Assembly: GCA_011799875.1 (NCBI GenBank)
Contig: CM022301.1
Location: 328,308,929 to 328,372,928 of the forward strand
Length of the DNA: 64,000 nt
Origin: Thinopyrum elongatum
Taxonomy: Eukaryota > Streptophyta > Magnoliopsida > Poales > Poaceae
Direction: 5' to 3'
In this document: positions 22,400 to 32,667 of the stretch, in pieces
Numbering within the stretch: the first letter of the stretch is position 1
Layout of the letters: the number at the start of each line of letters is the position of its first letter
Notes under the pieces: generated by a model
Databases searched by the model: none
What the model saw: only the letters and a program-made list of their open reading frames with translations
What the model was told of the DNA's origin: nothing
Made by a program: the position numbers and the translations under genes

Positions 22400-23048
22400 T
22401 ACCCCAAGGTGACAATAATCGGGATTCATTCCGGTGATTACCGTAGTTTGAGGAGTTCATGTATTCACTAAGTTTTAATGCTTTGCTCCGGTTCTCTATT
22501 AAAAGGAGGCCTTAATATCCCTTAGATTTCCTTATGGACCCCGCTGCCATGGGAGGGTAGGACAAAAGATGTCATGCAAGTTCTTATTATAATCACGTAT
22601 GACTATATACGGAATACATGCCTACATTACATTAATGAATTGGATCTAGTTCTGTGTCGCTCTAGGTTATGACTGTTACATGATGAATGTTATCCAACAC
22701 AATTATCCATCACCAATCCAATGCCTATGATCTTTGCATATTGATTCTTCCTAAGTTAGTTTCGTTGCTGCTACTGTCACAATTACTATAAGACTGCTAC
22801 TATTACTGTTACCATTACTATTGCTATTGTTACCACTGCTATCAAACTATCATACTACTGTGCTACTGATCACTCTGCTGCAGATATTTAGTTCACCAGT
22901 TGTGGTTGAATTGACAACTCAACTGCTAAAACTTGCAAATATTCTTTGGCTCCCCTTGTGTCGAATCAATAAATTTGGGTTGAATACTCTACCCTCGAAA
23001 ACTGTTGCGATCGACTATACTTGTGGGTTATCATGGGGCTACAGATGG

Positions 23049-23523
23049 TGTCCTGGACTAGGGGGTCCTAGCCCAGCCGAACTAATGTGCGGGCCGGACC
23101 ACCAGCACGTTAAGAAGGAAGGACTCCGAAGGCCTTCAAAGTGCAGCGACCAAAAACTTGGCGTGTACTTCAAGCATAGCTGATTATATTCGACACGTCA
23201 ATTGTTGGATGGCAACCGACCATGTGTAACCCTAGATACCCGAGCTGCCTATATAAACCAGAGGGTTTAGTCCGTAGAGATCATCCATACACCCATTCAT
23301 CATACCCCCTAGGGTTTAGAACACAACTCACAATCTCGAGGTAGATCAACTCTGTACCTTGATACTTCCATAATATAAGCAAGAGCAGGACATAGGGTTT
23401 TACCTCCATAGAGAGGGCCCGAACCTAGGTAAACTTCGTGTGTGTGTTCTCTCTTGTTACCCATCAATCTGATCTAACAGCTCGGGATCCCCTACTCGAG
23501 ATCTGTCGGTTTTGACAACGACA
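23049..23523 (+). repeat. E0 3' LTR
   Basis: 475 bp, TGTCCTGGACTAGG...TTTGACAACGACA, matching 6808-7281 with scattered substitutions. It is preceded by TGGGGCTACAGATGG (23034-23048), the remnant of E0's internal end after the E2 insertion. Confidence 0.85.
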
Positions 23524-24665
23524 CCCACCGTCACTAAAGCGCCATCGCAAAAAATAAATTCTTGAGGGTACCACTTCTTCCATCACGCAAGATCATATCT
23601 TAGGCAACGAACCCAAATTTGTCACTGACGGTCATTTTCTGTGACTGGACAAACTGTCAGGTATGATGGGCCTATCTATCATGTAAGATTATTTTTAGTG
23701 ATGATGATCCGTTTTGAGTTATCAGTTCGTACATTTGAACGGTCTAAGATTCTAACAAATGGCCCCGACAGTTGCTGATATGGCAAGTTCCATGTGGCTC
23801 CGATGGACGTTTTATCGCCGCCGGCTCCCGTCAGTAATAAGTCGGGAGTCAGTTTTGACCGGTCAATGCTGCTGACATATGGCCCCAGAAGATGCTGACG
23901 TGGATGCTTACATGTGGGACCAGAAGTTGGTGGTGTGGCTGCTTACATGTGGGACCATACGTTGTTGACGGCATCCGTAACCATCACAGGCTGTTGACTC
24001 TGGTAATTTGTTATATATTTGAATTTCTGCCAAAATGAAATAAAATTCATAATTTGCTATCATAGCTTAGATTCATAATCTGTGACATTACAATTAAGAA
24101 CCATGGGACAAAGTATTGTGCAGCAAAATAAGACACTTGTGAGCTTCAACTGCATCTTACTGGTCCCAAATGGCATTGATGACAGATTTAGTTCATCCTG
24201 CAGGTCTAATAGGGCATTACAACTTCTTCATTGTTGTCTACCAGGGCCAATTTAAAACCTTCAAGTTCATCCTTTTGATCTGGCAGGGCCTTCTTGATAG
24301 ATTCAAGTTCTTGATGTTGCTCTGCCAGGGACGCCTTGATAGCTTCAAGTTTCTTCATGCTGCTTTGCCAGGGCTTTCTTGAGAACTTCAAGGTCTGTGT
24401 ACTGCTCTGCCAGGGCCTTGTCGACAACTTCAAGGCCTTCTTGCTGCTCTGGAATTGATGGGCCTCCTTGCTAGCTTCAGGCTCTTCATGCTGCTCTCCC
24501 AGGGCCTCCTTGCCAGTTTATGCCTCTTCGTGGACCTCTACTAGGTCCACCTTGTCAGCTTTAGCCTCTTCATGCTAATATACTACAACCCCATTGACAA
24601 CTTCACACTCTTCATGTTGATCTGCTAAGTCCCCCTTGGCATCTTGAGGCTGTGCCAGTGATACG
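23524..24665. other. Unassigned repeat-like DNA, target of the E3 insertion
   Basis: No gene recognised. 23524-24150 holds short duplicated phrases (GACGTGGATGCTTACATGTG and GTGTGGCTGCTTACATGTG, both followed by GGACCA) and CACTGACGGTCA-like words reminiscent of DNA-transposon termini, but I cannot identify matching ends. 24240-24560 is a 42-bp tandem repeat. E3 starts at 24666, with ATACG as its left 5-bp flank. Confidence 0.4.
24240..24560 (-). repeat. 42-bp tandem repeat encoding a 14-residue coiled-coil unit
   Basis: GCCAGGG-type words recur at about 24240, 24282, 24324, 24367 and 24409, then more degenerate to about 24560, a period of 42-43 bp. On the minus strand each unit reads like KLEAIKASLAEQHQE, that is two heptads with Leu/Ile at core positions and Lys/Glu outside. 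Units of 43 bp shift the frame, so no long ORF survives. It is probably the remnant of a coiled-coil region of a transposon protein. Confidence 0.7.
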
Positions 24666-26077
24666 TGATACAACACAAGTATATGGGATCACAACAGTTT
24701 TCGAGGGTAGAGTATTCAACCCAAATTTATAGATTCGACACAAGGGGAGCCAAAGAATATTTGTAAGTATTAGCAGTTGAGTTGACAATTCAACCACACC
24801 TGGAGATTAAATATCTGCAGCAAAGTGATCAGTAGCACAGTAATATGATAGTTTGATAGCAGTGGTAACAGTAATAGTAATGGTAACAGTGATAGCAATA
24901 ATTTTGTAGTAGTTGTGATAGTAGCAATAGCAATAGTAACTTAGCAAGAACAATATGTGGAAAACTCGTAGGCATTGGATTGGTGATTACGTTGGATGAT
25001 ATTCATCATATATCAGTCATAACCTAGGGCGACACAGAACTAGCTCCAGTTCATAAATATAATGTAGGCATGTATTTCGTAAATAGTCATACATGCTTAT
25101 GGAAAAGAACTTGCATGACATCTTTTGTCCTACCCTCCCGTGGTAGCGGGGTCCATAAGGAAACTAAGGGATATTAAGGCCTCCTTTTAATAGAGAACCG
25201 GAACAAAGCATTAACACATGGTGAATACATGAACTCCTCAAACTACGGTCATCACCGGAAAGTATCCCAACTATTGTCACCTTGGGGTTTACGGATCATA
25301 ACACGTAATAGGTGCATATGACTTGCAAGATCGGATCTAGAACATGGATATAATGGTGAAAACATAAATGGTTCAGATCTGAAATCATGGCACTCGGGCC
25401 CTAGTGACAAGCATGAAGTATAGCAAAGTCATAACAACATCAATCTCAGAACATAGTGGATACTAGGGATCAAGCCCTAACAAAACTAACTCGATTACAT
25501 GATGAATCTCATTCAAACTCCTCACTGACCAGCGAGCCTACGAAGGAATTACTCACTCCCGATGGGGAGCATCATGAAATTGGTGATGGAGGATGATTGG
25601 TGATGACGAAGACCGAAGATTCCCCTCTCCCGAGCCCCGAACGGGCTCCAGATCTGGCCTCTCAATGAAGAACAGGAGGTGGCGGCGGCTTCGTATCGTA
25701 AAATGCGATGAAACTTCCTCTCCTATTTTTCTGGAAAAATAGGATTTTATAACATCGGAATTAGGGTCAGCAGGGCCTCGAGGTCCCCACCCCCCACCAG
25801 GGTGTGCCAGAGGGGGGTGGCGCCCCCTGGTGTCTTGTGGGCAGCCAGGGCCCCCCCTCCAGTGGGTCTTGGTTCCAATATTTTTTATTTATTCCAAAAT
25901 AATTCTCCAAAAAGTTTAGTCCAAATCCGAGAACTTCTATTTCTGCACAAAAACAACACCATGGTAGTTCTGCTGAAAACAACGTCAGTCCGGGTTAGTT
26001 TCATTCAGATGATGCAAATTAGAGTCCAAAACAAGAGCAAAAGCATTAGGAAAAGTAGATACGATGGAGGCATATCA
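24666..26077 (-). repeat. E3 3' LTR (1,412 bp)
   Basis: Left end TGATACAACACAAGTATATG corresponds to TGATAACCCACAAGTATATG at 36698. Right end GGAGGCATATCA abuts the polypurine tract. It contains the inverted repeat CACCAGGG...CCCTGGTG (25795-25832). Confidence 0.85.
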
Positions 26078-26091
26078 ACTCCCCCAAGCTT
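26078..26091 (-). promoter_or_regulatory. E3 polypurine tract
   Basis: ACTCCCCCAAGCTT on the plus strand, i.e. AAGCTTGGGGGAGT on the minus strand, touching the LTR, identical in kind to E2 17781-17793. Confidence 0.8.
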
Positions 26092-28175
26092 AACCCATTG
26101 CTTGTCCTCATGCAATTCAGTTGGCAAACTGAAAGTGATAAAGAAAGACTTTTATGAACTCTTTTGTTCTTGCTTACATATATATGCTTAAATAGCACCC
26201 AGGTTTTTAGCAAAGATTATGACTAACCATGCCAACAATAACTCTTAGAAATTATATTAACTCATATCAATGGCATAATCCACTAGCGAGCAATAATAAG
26301 ATATCTCAAATGCCAACACTTTGTCATAAAAATCATGATATAATATGACAACAGTGGTATCTCGCTAGCCCTTTCTGAGACCGCAAAACATAAATGCAAA
26401 GCACCTCCAAAGTTCAAGCAGCGACTAAACATTGTAACTCATGGTAGAAGAGATCCAGTCATGATGCATTCAACATTAACTATACACAATGCATGAGGAT
26501 GACAATAGTGCTCTCAGGTCTGGCGCTTGTTTGAGAAGGTGATGACTCAACATAAAATTAAATAGATAGTCCCTTCGCAGAGGGAAGCAAGGATTTGCAG
26601 AGGTGCCAGAGCTCAAAGCTTAAATCAGAGATAAATATAATTTTGGGAGGTGCACCCTTCCTGTCAACGTCATGACCAAGAGTTTTCAATATCTTCCATG
26701 CTAAACAAATTAGCGGCGGTTCCCAAGCGGTAAAAGTAAAGGTTTACTCCCCCTCCACCAACAAACACAAGCCATGGCTAACCGAATCCACGGGTGTCTT
26801 CCATACCAACAACAGTCCTGGGGGATTTTTGTTTAATTTTTTATTTCGGGACTGGGCATCCCTATTACCGGCCCCTCTCGTGCAAGGACGAATGAATAAA
26901 CACTCATCATGAGAATAACCCGCTTAGCATGAAAGATACTGACTACCCCCTGTTGCTCCATGAGTGGTCCAAGCACACAAAACATATGTTCATTTGAAAT
27001 TTTAGAGGTGGCACATGCAAATTTACTTGGAACGGCAGGGTGATACCGCATATAGGTAGATATAGTTGAATCATCTAGAATAACATTGGTTTAAGGATTT
27101 TGATGCACAAGCAGTATTCCCGCTTAGTACGGGCGAAGGCTAGCAAATAGGCTGAGAAGCGACCAGCTAGAGAGCGAAAACGGTCATGAACATGCATTAT
27201 GAATAATTAACATTGAATACTAGCATGAGTAGGATATAAACACCATGAACATAAATATCATGGAGGCTATGTAGGTTTTGATTCAACTACATGCGTGAAC
27301 ATGTGCCAAGTCAAGCCACTTGAAAGATGCAAAGGAGGATACCATATCATCATACTACATCACAATCATTTTAATGCATGTTGACACCCAAGATAAATCA
27401 TTATCCACTCCTAGCTACTTAAGCATGGCATGAGCAACTATAATCTCTAATTGTCATTGCAAACGTGTTTGATCATAATATGCTGAATCATGGATACTAA
27501 GTTAAACATATTTACAAAAACAAGAACAAGTTGAGTTCATACCCGCTTTTCCCTGCCACAGTCACCTCATCAAATATCATCATTATTGCCTTTCACTTGC
27601 ATGACCGAATGACATGAAAATAATAATAGTGCAAGAGTGTCGTGAACTAAGATGAAATCTGCAACATTTTATTCAGAGGAGAAAACAAAATCATATGGGA
27701 TTTCTGTTAGATCAACAAAAGCAGAAATCCCATTTCATCGTGGTCTTCTCCTCGGTACGACTCAACAAAAGAAAAATGAAAAGAATTTCAGAGAAACACA
27801 CTGAAATATTTTTAGAGTTTTTAGTTTTTCTTGAAAAGGAAACAAATTAAAGAAAGAAAAATAAGAACGAGAAAAACTATTTACATGGGAAAGCTCCCAA
27901 CAAACAAAAGAAGAAATGGGAAATCTTTTTGGGTTTCCTTTTAATACTACAACTAAATTAAACTAGATAGAAAACTGAAAAGAAGCAAGAAATATTTTTG
28001 GATTTTCTCAAAGTTTTTCAAACACACAAGAAGAAAGCGAGAAAATAAATCCAGCATGGATAATACAACGAAAAAGTATGAACACCGACAACTGGAACGA
28101 AATGTGTGAACATGAATATAATGTCGGTGGAAATACGTACTCCCCCAAGCTTAGGCTTTTGGCCTAGCTTGGTAA
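26092..28175 (-). other. E3 long 3' region, decayed coding-like stretch
   Basis: Counterpart of E2 15672-17780. On the minus strand 27051-26833 encodes AVPSKFACATSK and HAKRVILMMSVYS, matching E2 and E5 peptides, but frames break before and after. The rest (27450-28150) is A/T-rich with homopolymer runs. No functional gene claimed. Confidence 0.5.
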
Positions 28176-29180
28176 TCACCACCCGTAGCCTGGATAATAG
28201 TCAGAGTGATAGCTCACGGAGGCCCTTGGTGTAGCCTCCTCAGCCTGCTGGGCAGCCTCGTCCGCCGCGTTGTACTTGCGCGCCTCACTCTCAAGAACGA
28301 AATATCTTCTTTTACTGTGACAATCAAAGAGAGTAGGCGCAGGCAAAATAACATGCACAATGGGATTTTTATTGAACATCAAGTTGTAACTATAGTTAGT
28401 GGTTGTGGCCTTAATGAACTTATGGTGCTTCATGGCCTCAAAATTTAAGTACTTAGTAGGTAGAATGGGATCATTAGGCCACGGTGATACACACAGCTCC
28501 TCAGCTACATGGGAGGCATAAATTCCACCATAAAAGTGGCCACTATTAGCATTGCGTTGCAACCTCTGTGCAACGATCGCTCCAAGATTATAATGTTTAA
28601 TTCCTGTCAGGGCAGTGTGTAAGAGACTCAAGTCAGGGGCACATAGTGTGCTGCTATCTTGTTTGCCCATGATGCATTTGCCATTAAAGAGTGCAAAGTA
28701 ATGAATTGATGGAAAATGTAAACTTTTTATTCTAGCTTGTGTCACTCCTTTATCATCACCGTAACAGAGACTAGTAAAAAATGACTCATACTCAGATCTT
28801 GGTGGTTCATCTAGCGAACCCCAATACGGAATTTTACATGCAACACAAAACGCTTCTAGAGGCATGGTGAAAGCATTGTTATAAAGGCTAAATGAAACTC
28901 TAGACTCATGAGGATAAAATTTAAATTCCTTAGTGAACGTCTCCATAAGGTTGAGATATTGGATGCACTTATCTGCGATGAAAGGAGCGAGCTCGGTGTT
29001 ATGAACATACTACTCAAATTCTTCCTTTATACCTGCACCAACCATGAATTCATTACACGGCCATATGCATGATTTGGTGTCGGCGTCCCGCATCGAGCTT
29101 GCACTTGGCTCAACATAGGACTGTCATATCGAGCTTCTACTCGAGGATGCCTCCAAGGACCTCCTCCTTGAAGAACTCCT
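28176..29180 (-). pseudogene. E3 extra ORF, Athila ORF-like, one in-frame stop
   Basis: Minus-strand frame beginning near 29180. CIWPCNEFMVGAGIKEEFE is followed by a single TAG (29012-29010), then the same frame runs open from 29009 to 28176: YVHNTELAPFIADKCIQY, FTMPLEAFCVACKIP, RIKSLHFPSIHYFALFNGKC, and a C-terminal Ala/Glu-rich helix ending PGYGW. The homologue in E2 (14619-15671) aligns along its length. The N-terminal basic Ser/Arg segment upstream of CIWPC is frameshifted. In Athila-type elements an ORF in this position has been called env-like. I see no clear signal peptide or membrane anchor here, so I prefer 'unknown'. Confidence 0.7.
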
Positions 29181-29990
29181 AAAGAGGTGCATTTTATTCG
29201 CGAACAATTTTCTGAAATTTTTGGGTCACGAAAATGTGTCAACAAAACTTCACAAGATTGATAGCAACTACTCATATGGGTGCCTAGAGGCTATATTAAG
29301 CATTCAAACTACTTAGAACTCCAAGAATTCAACATGCAAGCTCATTTACAGCAGCATCAAGAGTAGCTAAATACTCAAAAATTAAACCACTAGAACAAAA
29401 ACTAATTGGAGCAATGCAGGGGTCACATACCAAGTAGCAATCCCCCAAAACAGTTTCGGAAATGGAGCTTCGAGCAAAGAGATCGAAATCCACGGGTTTG
29501 AGAGCAAGAACAAGAGAGAGAGAGAGATAAAGAGAGAGAGCAAGAGTGATTTTTTTTCTGGAGGTAGGAGATGACATGGGCAAAAGGGATAAGCGAGGGG
29601 GGCCACGTGGGGTCCACTACCCACCAGGGCGCGCCTGGGGTAGCTGGCGCGCCCTGGTGTCTTGTGAGTACGAGGGGCACCCCCTTGTGATGTTATTTGT
29701 GCCAGAAATTCTCAATTATTCAGAAAAAATTGTGTTAAAATTTCAGGTCATTCTGAGCACTTTTATTTTTGACCACTTTTTTATTGCACAGAAGATTCAG
29801 AAAACAGGGTAAACATGGCATTTTATTTTATTTAACTAAGAAAAACAGAAAATAAAAGTAGGGACAGAAGGTTGTGCTTAATAAATTCATCGACCACATG
29901 CCTCTCAAAAACAATCCATTAATAAGGTTGATCAAGTCTTATTAACAATCACTTTCGATTAACATGAACCCGAAGAACTTTCGTAAAACA
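29181..29990 (-). other. E3 spacer with a perfect 14-bp-stem inverted repeat
   Basis: Non-coding spacer between protease and extra ORF, matching E2 13833-14618 in position. CACCAGGGCGCGCC (29622-29635) and GGCGCGCCCTGGTG (29646-29659) form a perfect 14-bp stem with a 10-base loop. A GA-rich run (29510-29545) lies beside it. Confidence 0.75.
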
Positions 29991-30581
29991 CTAAGTTACC
30001 TCAACAGGGATATGCATATCCCCAACAATAAGTATGTCATATTTCTTTTTGGCAGTAGGCAAAGGGAATTGAAAACTTCCACTAGTAATTGTTAGAGATT
30101 TTTCAATAACATTAATACCATTCACTTGAAATTGTTTCTTCGGAAAGTGCACTGTATGGTCAATACCGTTGATATGAAAAGTGACTTTGCTTTTATTGCA
30201 ATCAATAATAGCCCCTACAGTATTCAAAAAGGGTCTACCAAGGATAATCAACATGTTGTCGTCCTCGGGCATCTCAAGTATAACAAAGTCTGTTAAGATA
30301 GTAACATTTGCAACAACAACGGGCACATCCTCACAAATACCGATAGGTATGGCAGTTGATTTGTCAGCCATTTGCAATGATATCTTAGTAGGTGTGAGTT
30401 TATTCAAATCAAGTCTTTTATATAAGGAGAAAGGCATAACACTAACACCAGCTCCTAAATCACATAAAGCAGTTTTGACATAATTTCTTTTAATTGAGCA
30501 AGGTATAGTTGGTATTCCCGGATCTCCAAGTTTTTTAGGTACTCCATCCTTAAAAGAATAATTAGCAAGCATGGTGGACAT
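29991..30581 (-). pseudogene. E3 aspartic protease domain
   Basis: 196-codon minus-strand frame, homologous to E2 13128-13832: CDLGAGVSVMPFSLYKRL carries the presumed catalytic Asp, ILGRPFLNTVGAIIDCNKS the conserved flap side, and it ends MHIPVEVT then stop. The sequence upstream (30860-30590) continues into gag but in other frames. The domain itself is uninterrupted. Because E2 and E3 share D-L-G-A and the same terminus, the change from D-T/S-G-A is inherited and not a chance mutation in one copy. Confidence 0.75.
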
Positions 30582-32583
30582 TTTAGCTTTAGGTATTTTT
30601 CTTTTATTAGTAACTATTTATTTTCATGTATTTAGCATAAGAGGCCATCTTTAAAATACCAGTCAGATGAGTACACAAAAAGACTGGCCTAAGCATTTCA
30701 GCAAAGCGTTCAAATTCTTCATCATCCTTTTTCTTAGATGGTTTGGGTGGAAATGGCATGGGTTTCTGAACCCATGGCTCTCCTTCTTTACCATGTTTTC
30801 TAGAAACAAAGTCTCTTTTATCATATCATTTATTTTTAGGTTGTGGGTTATCAAGATCAACAGCTGGTTCTATCTCAACATCATTATCTTGTTCTTTATC
30901 GTTGTCTAGTTGAGCATCTACATGAACATCATTATTATCATTTTCACTATCACTAGATGAATTTTCATTACCAGATTGAGTTTCATCATTAGAAATAGAG
31001 ACATCATTATTATCTTTAGGAGGCTTTTCTATTTCAGGTTCACTAGAGGTATGCAAAGTCCTATCATTTTTCTTTTTCTTCTTCTTTTTAGATGGACTAG
31101 GTGCATGAGTGTTAATTCTTTGGGAGTCTTGTTCAATTCTTTTAGGGTGTCCCTCAGGATAAAGTGGTTCCTGAGTCATTTTGCCTCCTCTAGTTGCTAC
31201 TCTAACAACATAATCATTTATATTATTATTCATTTCACTAAGTAATTCTCTTTGAGATTTAGCAACTTGTTCTAACTGAGTTTGAACCATAGAGGCATGT
31301 TTTCCTACACCTCTAACATCATTATTGATTCTAAATAAATAGTCACTCAAGCGAGCAATCATATTAAAATTTTGTTTCAATTGTTTTATAACATTTGCAT
31401 TGAAACGATCTTGCTTCATAGTGTAATTATCAAATTCATATAGGCATTGGCTAGGATGTTTATTATAAGGGATGTCACCTTCATCAAACTTTAATAAAGA
31501 ATTTACCTCTACCACCTGTGGTGGTGGTGTGAAGTCCATGTATTTCTTCAATAGGTGGTAAATTCTTAACATCTTTAGCTTTAATACCTTTTCTCCTTCA
31601 TACATTTCTTTGCCTCTTGCATATCTTCAGGACAGAGAAATAAGATAGCCCTCTTCTTCGGAGTGGGTTTAGGCGGTGGTTCAGGAAGAGTCCAATCATC
31701 ATAATTCTTCAATATATTATTCAATAATTCCTTAGCTTGTTCAACAGATCATTCCCTGAAAACACAACCAGCACGACTATCTAGGATGTCCCTAGAAGCA
31801 TCGGTTAGTCCATTATAGAAGATATCAAGTATTTCATTTTTCTTAAGAGGATTATTAGGCAAAGCATTAAGCAATTGGAGCAGCCTTTCCCAAGCTTGTG
31901 TGAGACTCTCTTCAATTTGCACAAAGTTAAATATTTCCTGTAAAGCAGCTTGTTTCTTATGAGCAGGAAAATATGTTTCAGAGAAGTAATAAATCATATC
32001 CCGGGGACTACGCACACAACCAGGAGCAAGAGTATTGTACCATATATTAGCATCACCCTTTAATGAGAACGGAATTAACTTGAGAATATATGTAACACCC
32101 CCGGTGATTAGCAACAGTAATCACTTTTGATAATGACATGTTAGCATGATCAACAGTGCATAATCATCATTAGCATCATATTGCATTTCAACTCCTAAGT
32201 CAAATTCAAATTTAAATGAAAGTGGAATATAAAAGTTGTCCAACATAGGAGCTAAAATGTCAGATAAATAACAAATATTCCAGAGGCTATTCTAAAATTG
32301 AAACCAACATCATTGGAATTGGATAAGTGACTCGAACAACCTCAAACAGTGGATAAAGATAATATTTAGTAACCATTTATTAAATCTGAAATAAATATGG
32401 AATTATGTTTTGCCCAAACTAATTTTAGGTGTTAGGGAATAATGCACTGGTATTTATGAAATAGGTCACACTTTTTACAAAAACCATTTGGGGCCTAAAC
32501 ATTTAACAGTGGAGAAAAGAGAATAAAGAAAAGGAAAAAGAAACAGAAAAGGAAAAAGAGAGCAACACCCCCCCCGGCCCAAC

Positions 32584-32659
32584 TGGGCCGAAGCCCAGCC
32601 GGCCGGCCCACCTGCGCCCCCCTCTCTATATGGCCTCCCCCAGGAGACCCAAACCCTAA
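32584..32659 (+). promoter_or_regulatory. LTR promoter zone: site II motifs, TATA, telo-box
   Basis: TGGGCC (32584-32589) and GGCCCA (32605-32610) are site II-type elements. TATATGG starts at 32627, and AAACCCTAA (32651-32659) is a telo-box. Site II plus telo-box is the known signature of promoters of plant ribosomal-protein and other growth-linked genes. The order repeats in LTR c (60606-60676). Confidence 0.5.
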
Positions 32660-32667
32660 CCCCATCG

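Larger units (their letters stand above)
8064..23033 (+). mobile_element. E2: non-autonomous Athila-like gypsy element (gag, protease, extra ORF)
   Basis: 5' LTR 8064-11009, tRNA-Asp primer site 11021-11038, gag 11186-13090, protease 13128-13832, extra ORF 14619-15671, a long 3' untranslated part, polypurine tract 17781-17793, 3' LTR 17794-23033. There is no trace of reverse transcriptase, RNase H or integrase between protease and 3' LTR. The tRNA-Asp primer and an extra ORF are typical of the Athila lineage. Each LTR carries a younger insertion. Flanks are GGGGA on the left and TGGGG on the right, consistent with a five-G target duplication with one change on each side. All three genes carry stops or frameshifts. 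Confidence 0.85.
17794..23033 (+). repeat. E2 3' LTR, interrupted by a CACTA transposon
   Basis: LTR parts 17794-18580 and 22403-23033. It starts TGATACGTCTCTGTTGTATC and ends CTTGTGGGTTATCA like the 5' LTR. The CACTA insertion has TAC on both sides. The 5' LTR at that point reads GATCCGCATACCCCAAGG, the empty site. Confidence 0.87.
6808..23523 (+). mobile_element. E0: short non-autonomous LTR element, split by nested E2
   Basis: Two LTRs of 474-475 bp (6808-7281 and 23049-23523) share TGTCCTGGACTAGG starts and CGACA ends. Internal DNA of about 0.8 kb (7282-8063 plus 23034-23048) lies between them once E2 is removed. No protein domain is visible in the internal part, so E0 is non-autonomous. 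E2 interrupts it at ...GTTCGGGGA / TGGGGCTACAG..., a G-rich tract just upstream of the 3' LTR that is probably E0's own polypurine tract. The bases outside the two LTRs do not match, so either a flank has changed or the LTRs come from a rearranged copy. Confidence 0.75.

Noticed and set aside
6776..23540. Target duplication for E0
   Set aside because: GACAG on the left and CCCAC on the right do not match and no shift of the border makes them match, so I do not claim one.
24659..24672. Two TGATAC words (24659 and 24666) as alternative E3 LTR starts
   Set aside because: The alignment with 36698 favours 24666. The first TGATAC may be part of the flank, so its use as a border is unsupported.
28176..29180. 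Calling the Athila extra ORF an envelope protein
   Set aside because: I see no signal peptide, membrane anchor or cleavage site in E2 or E3, so the env label is not supported here.
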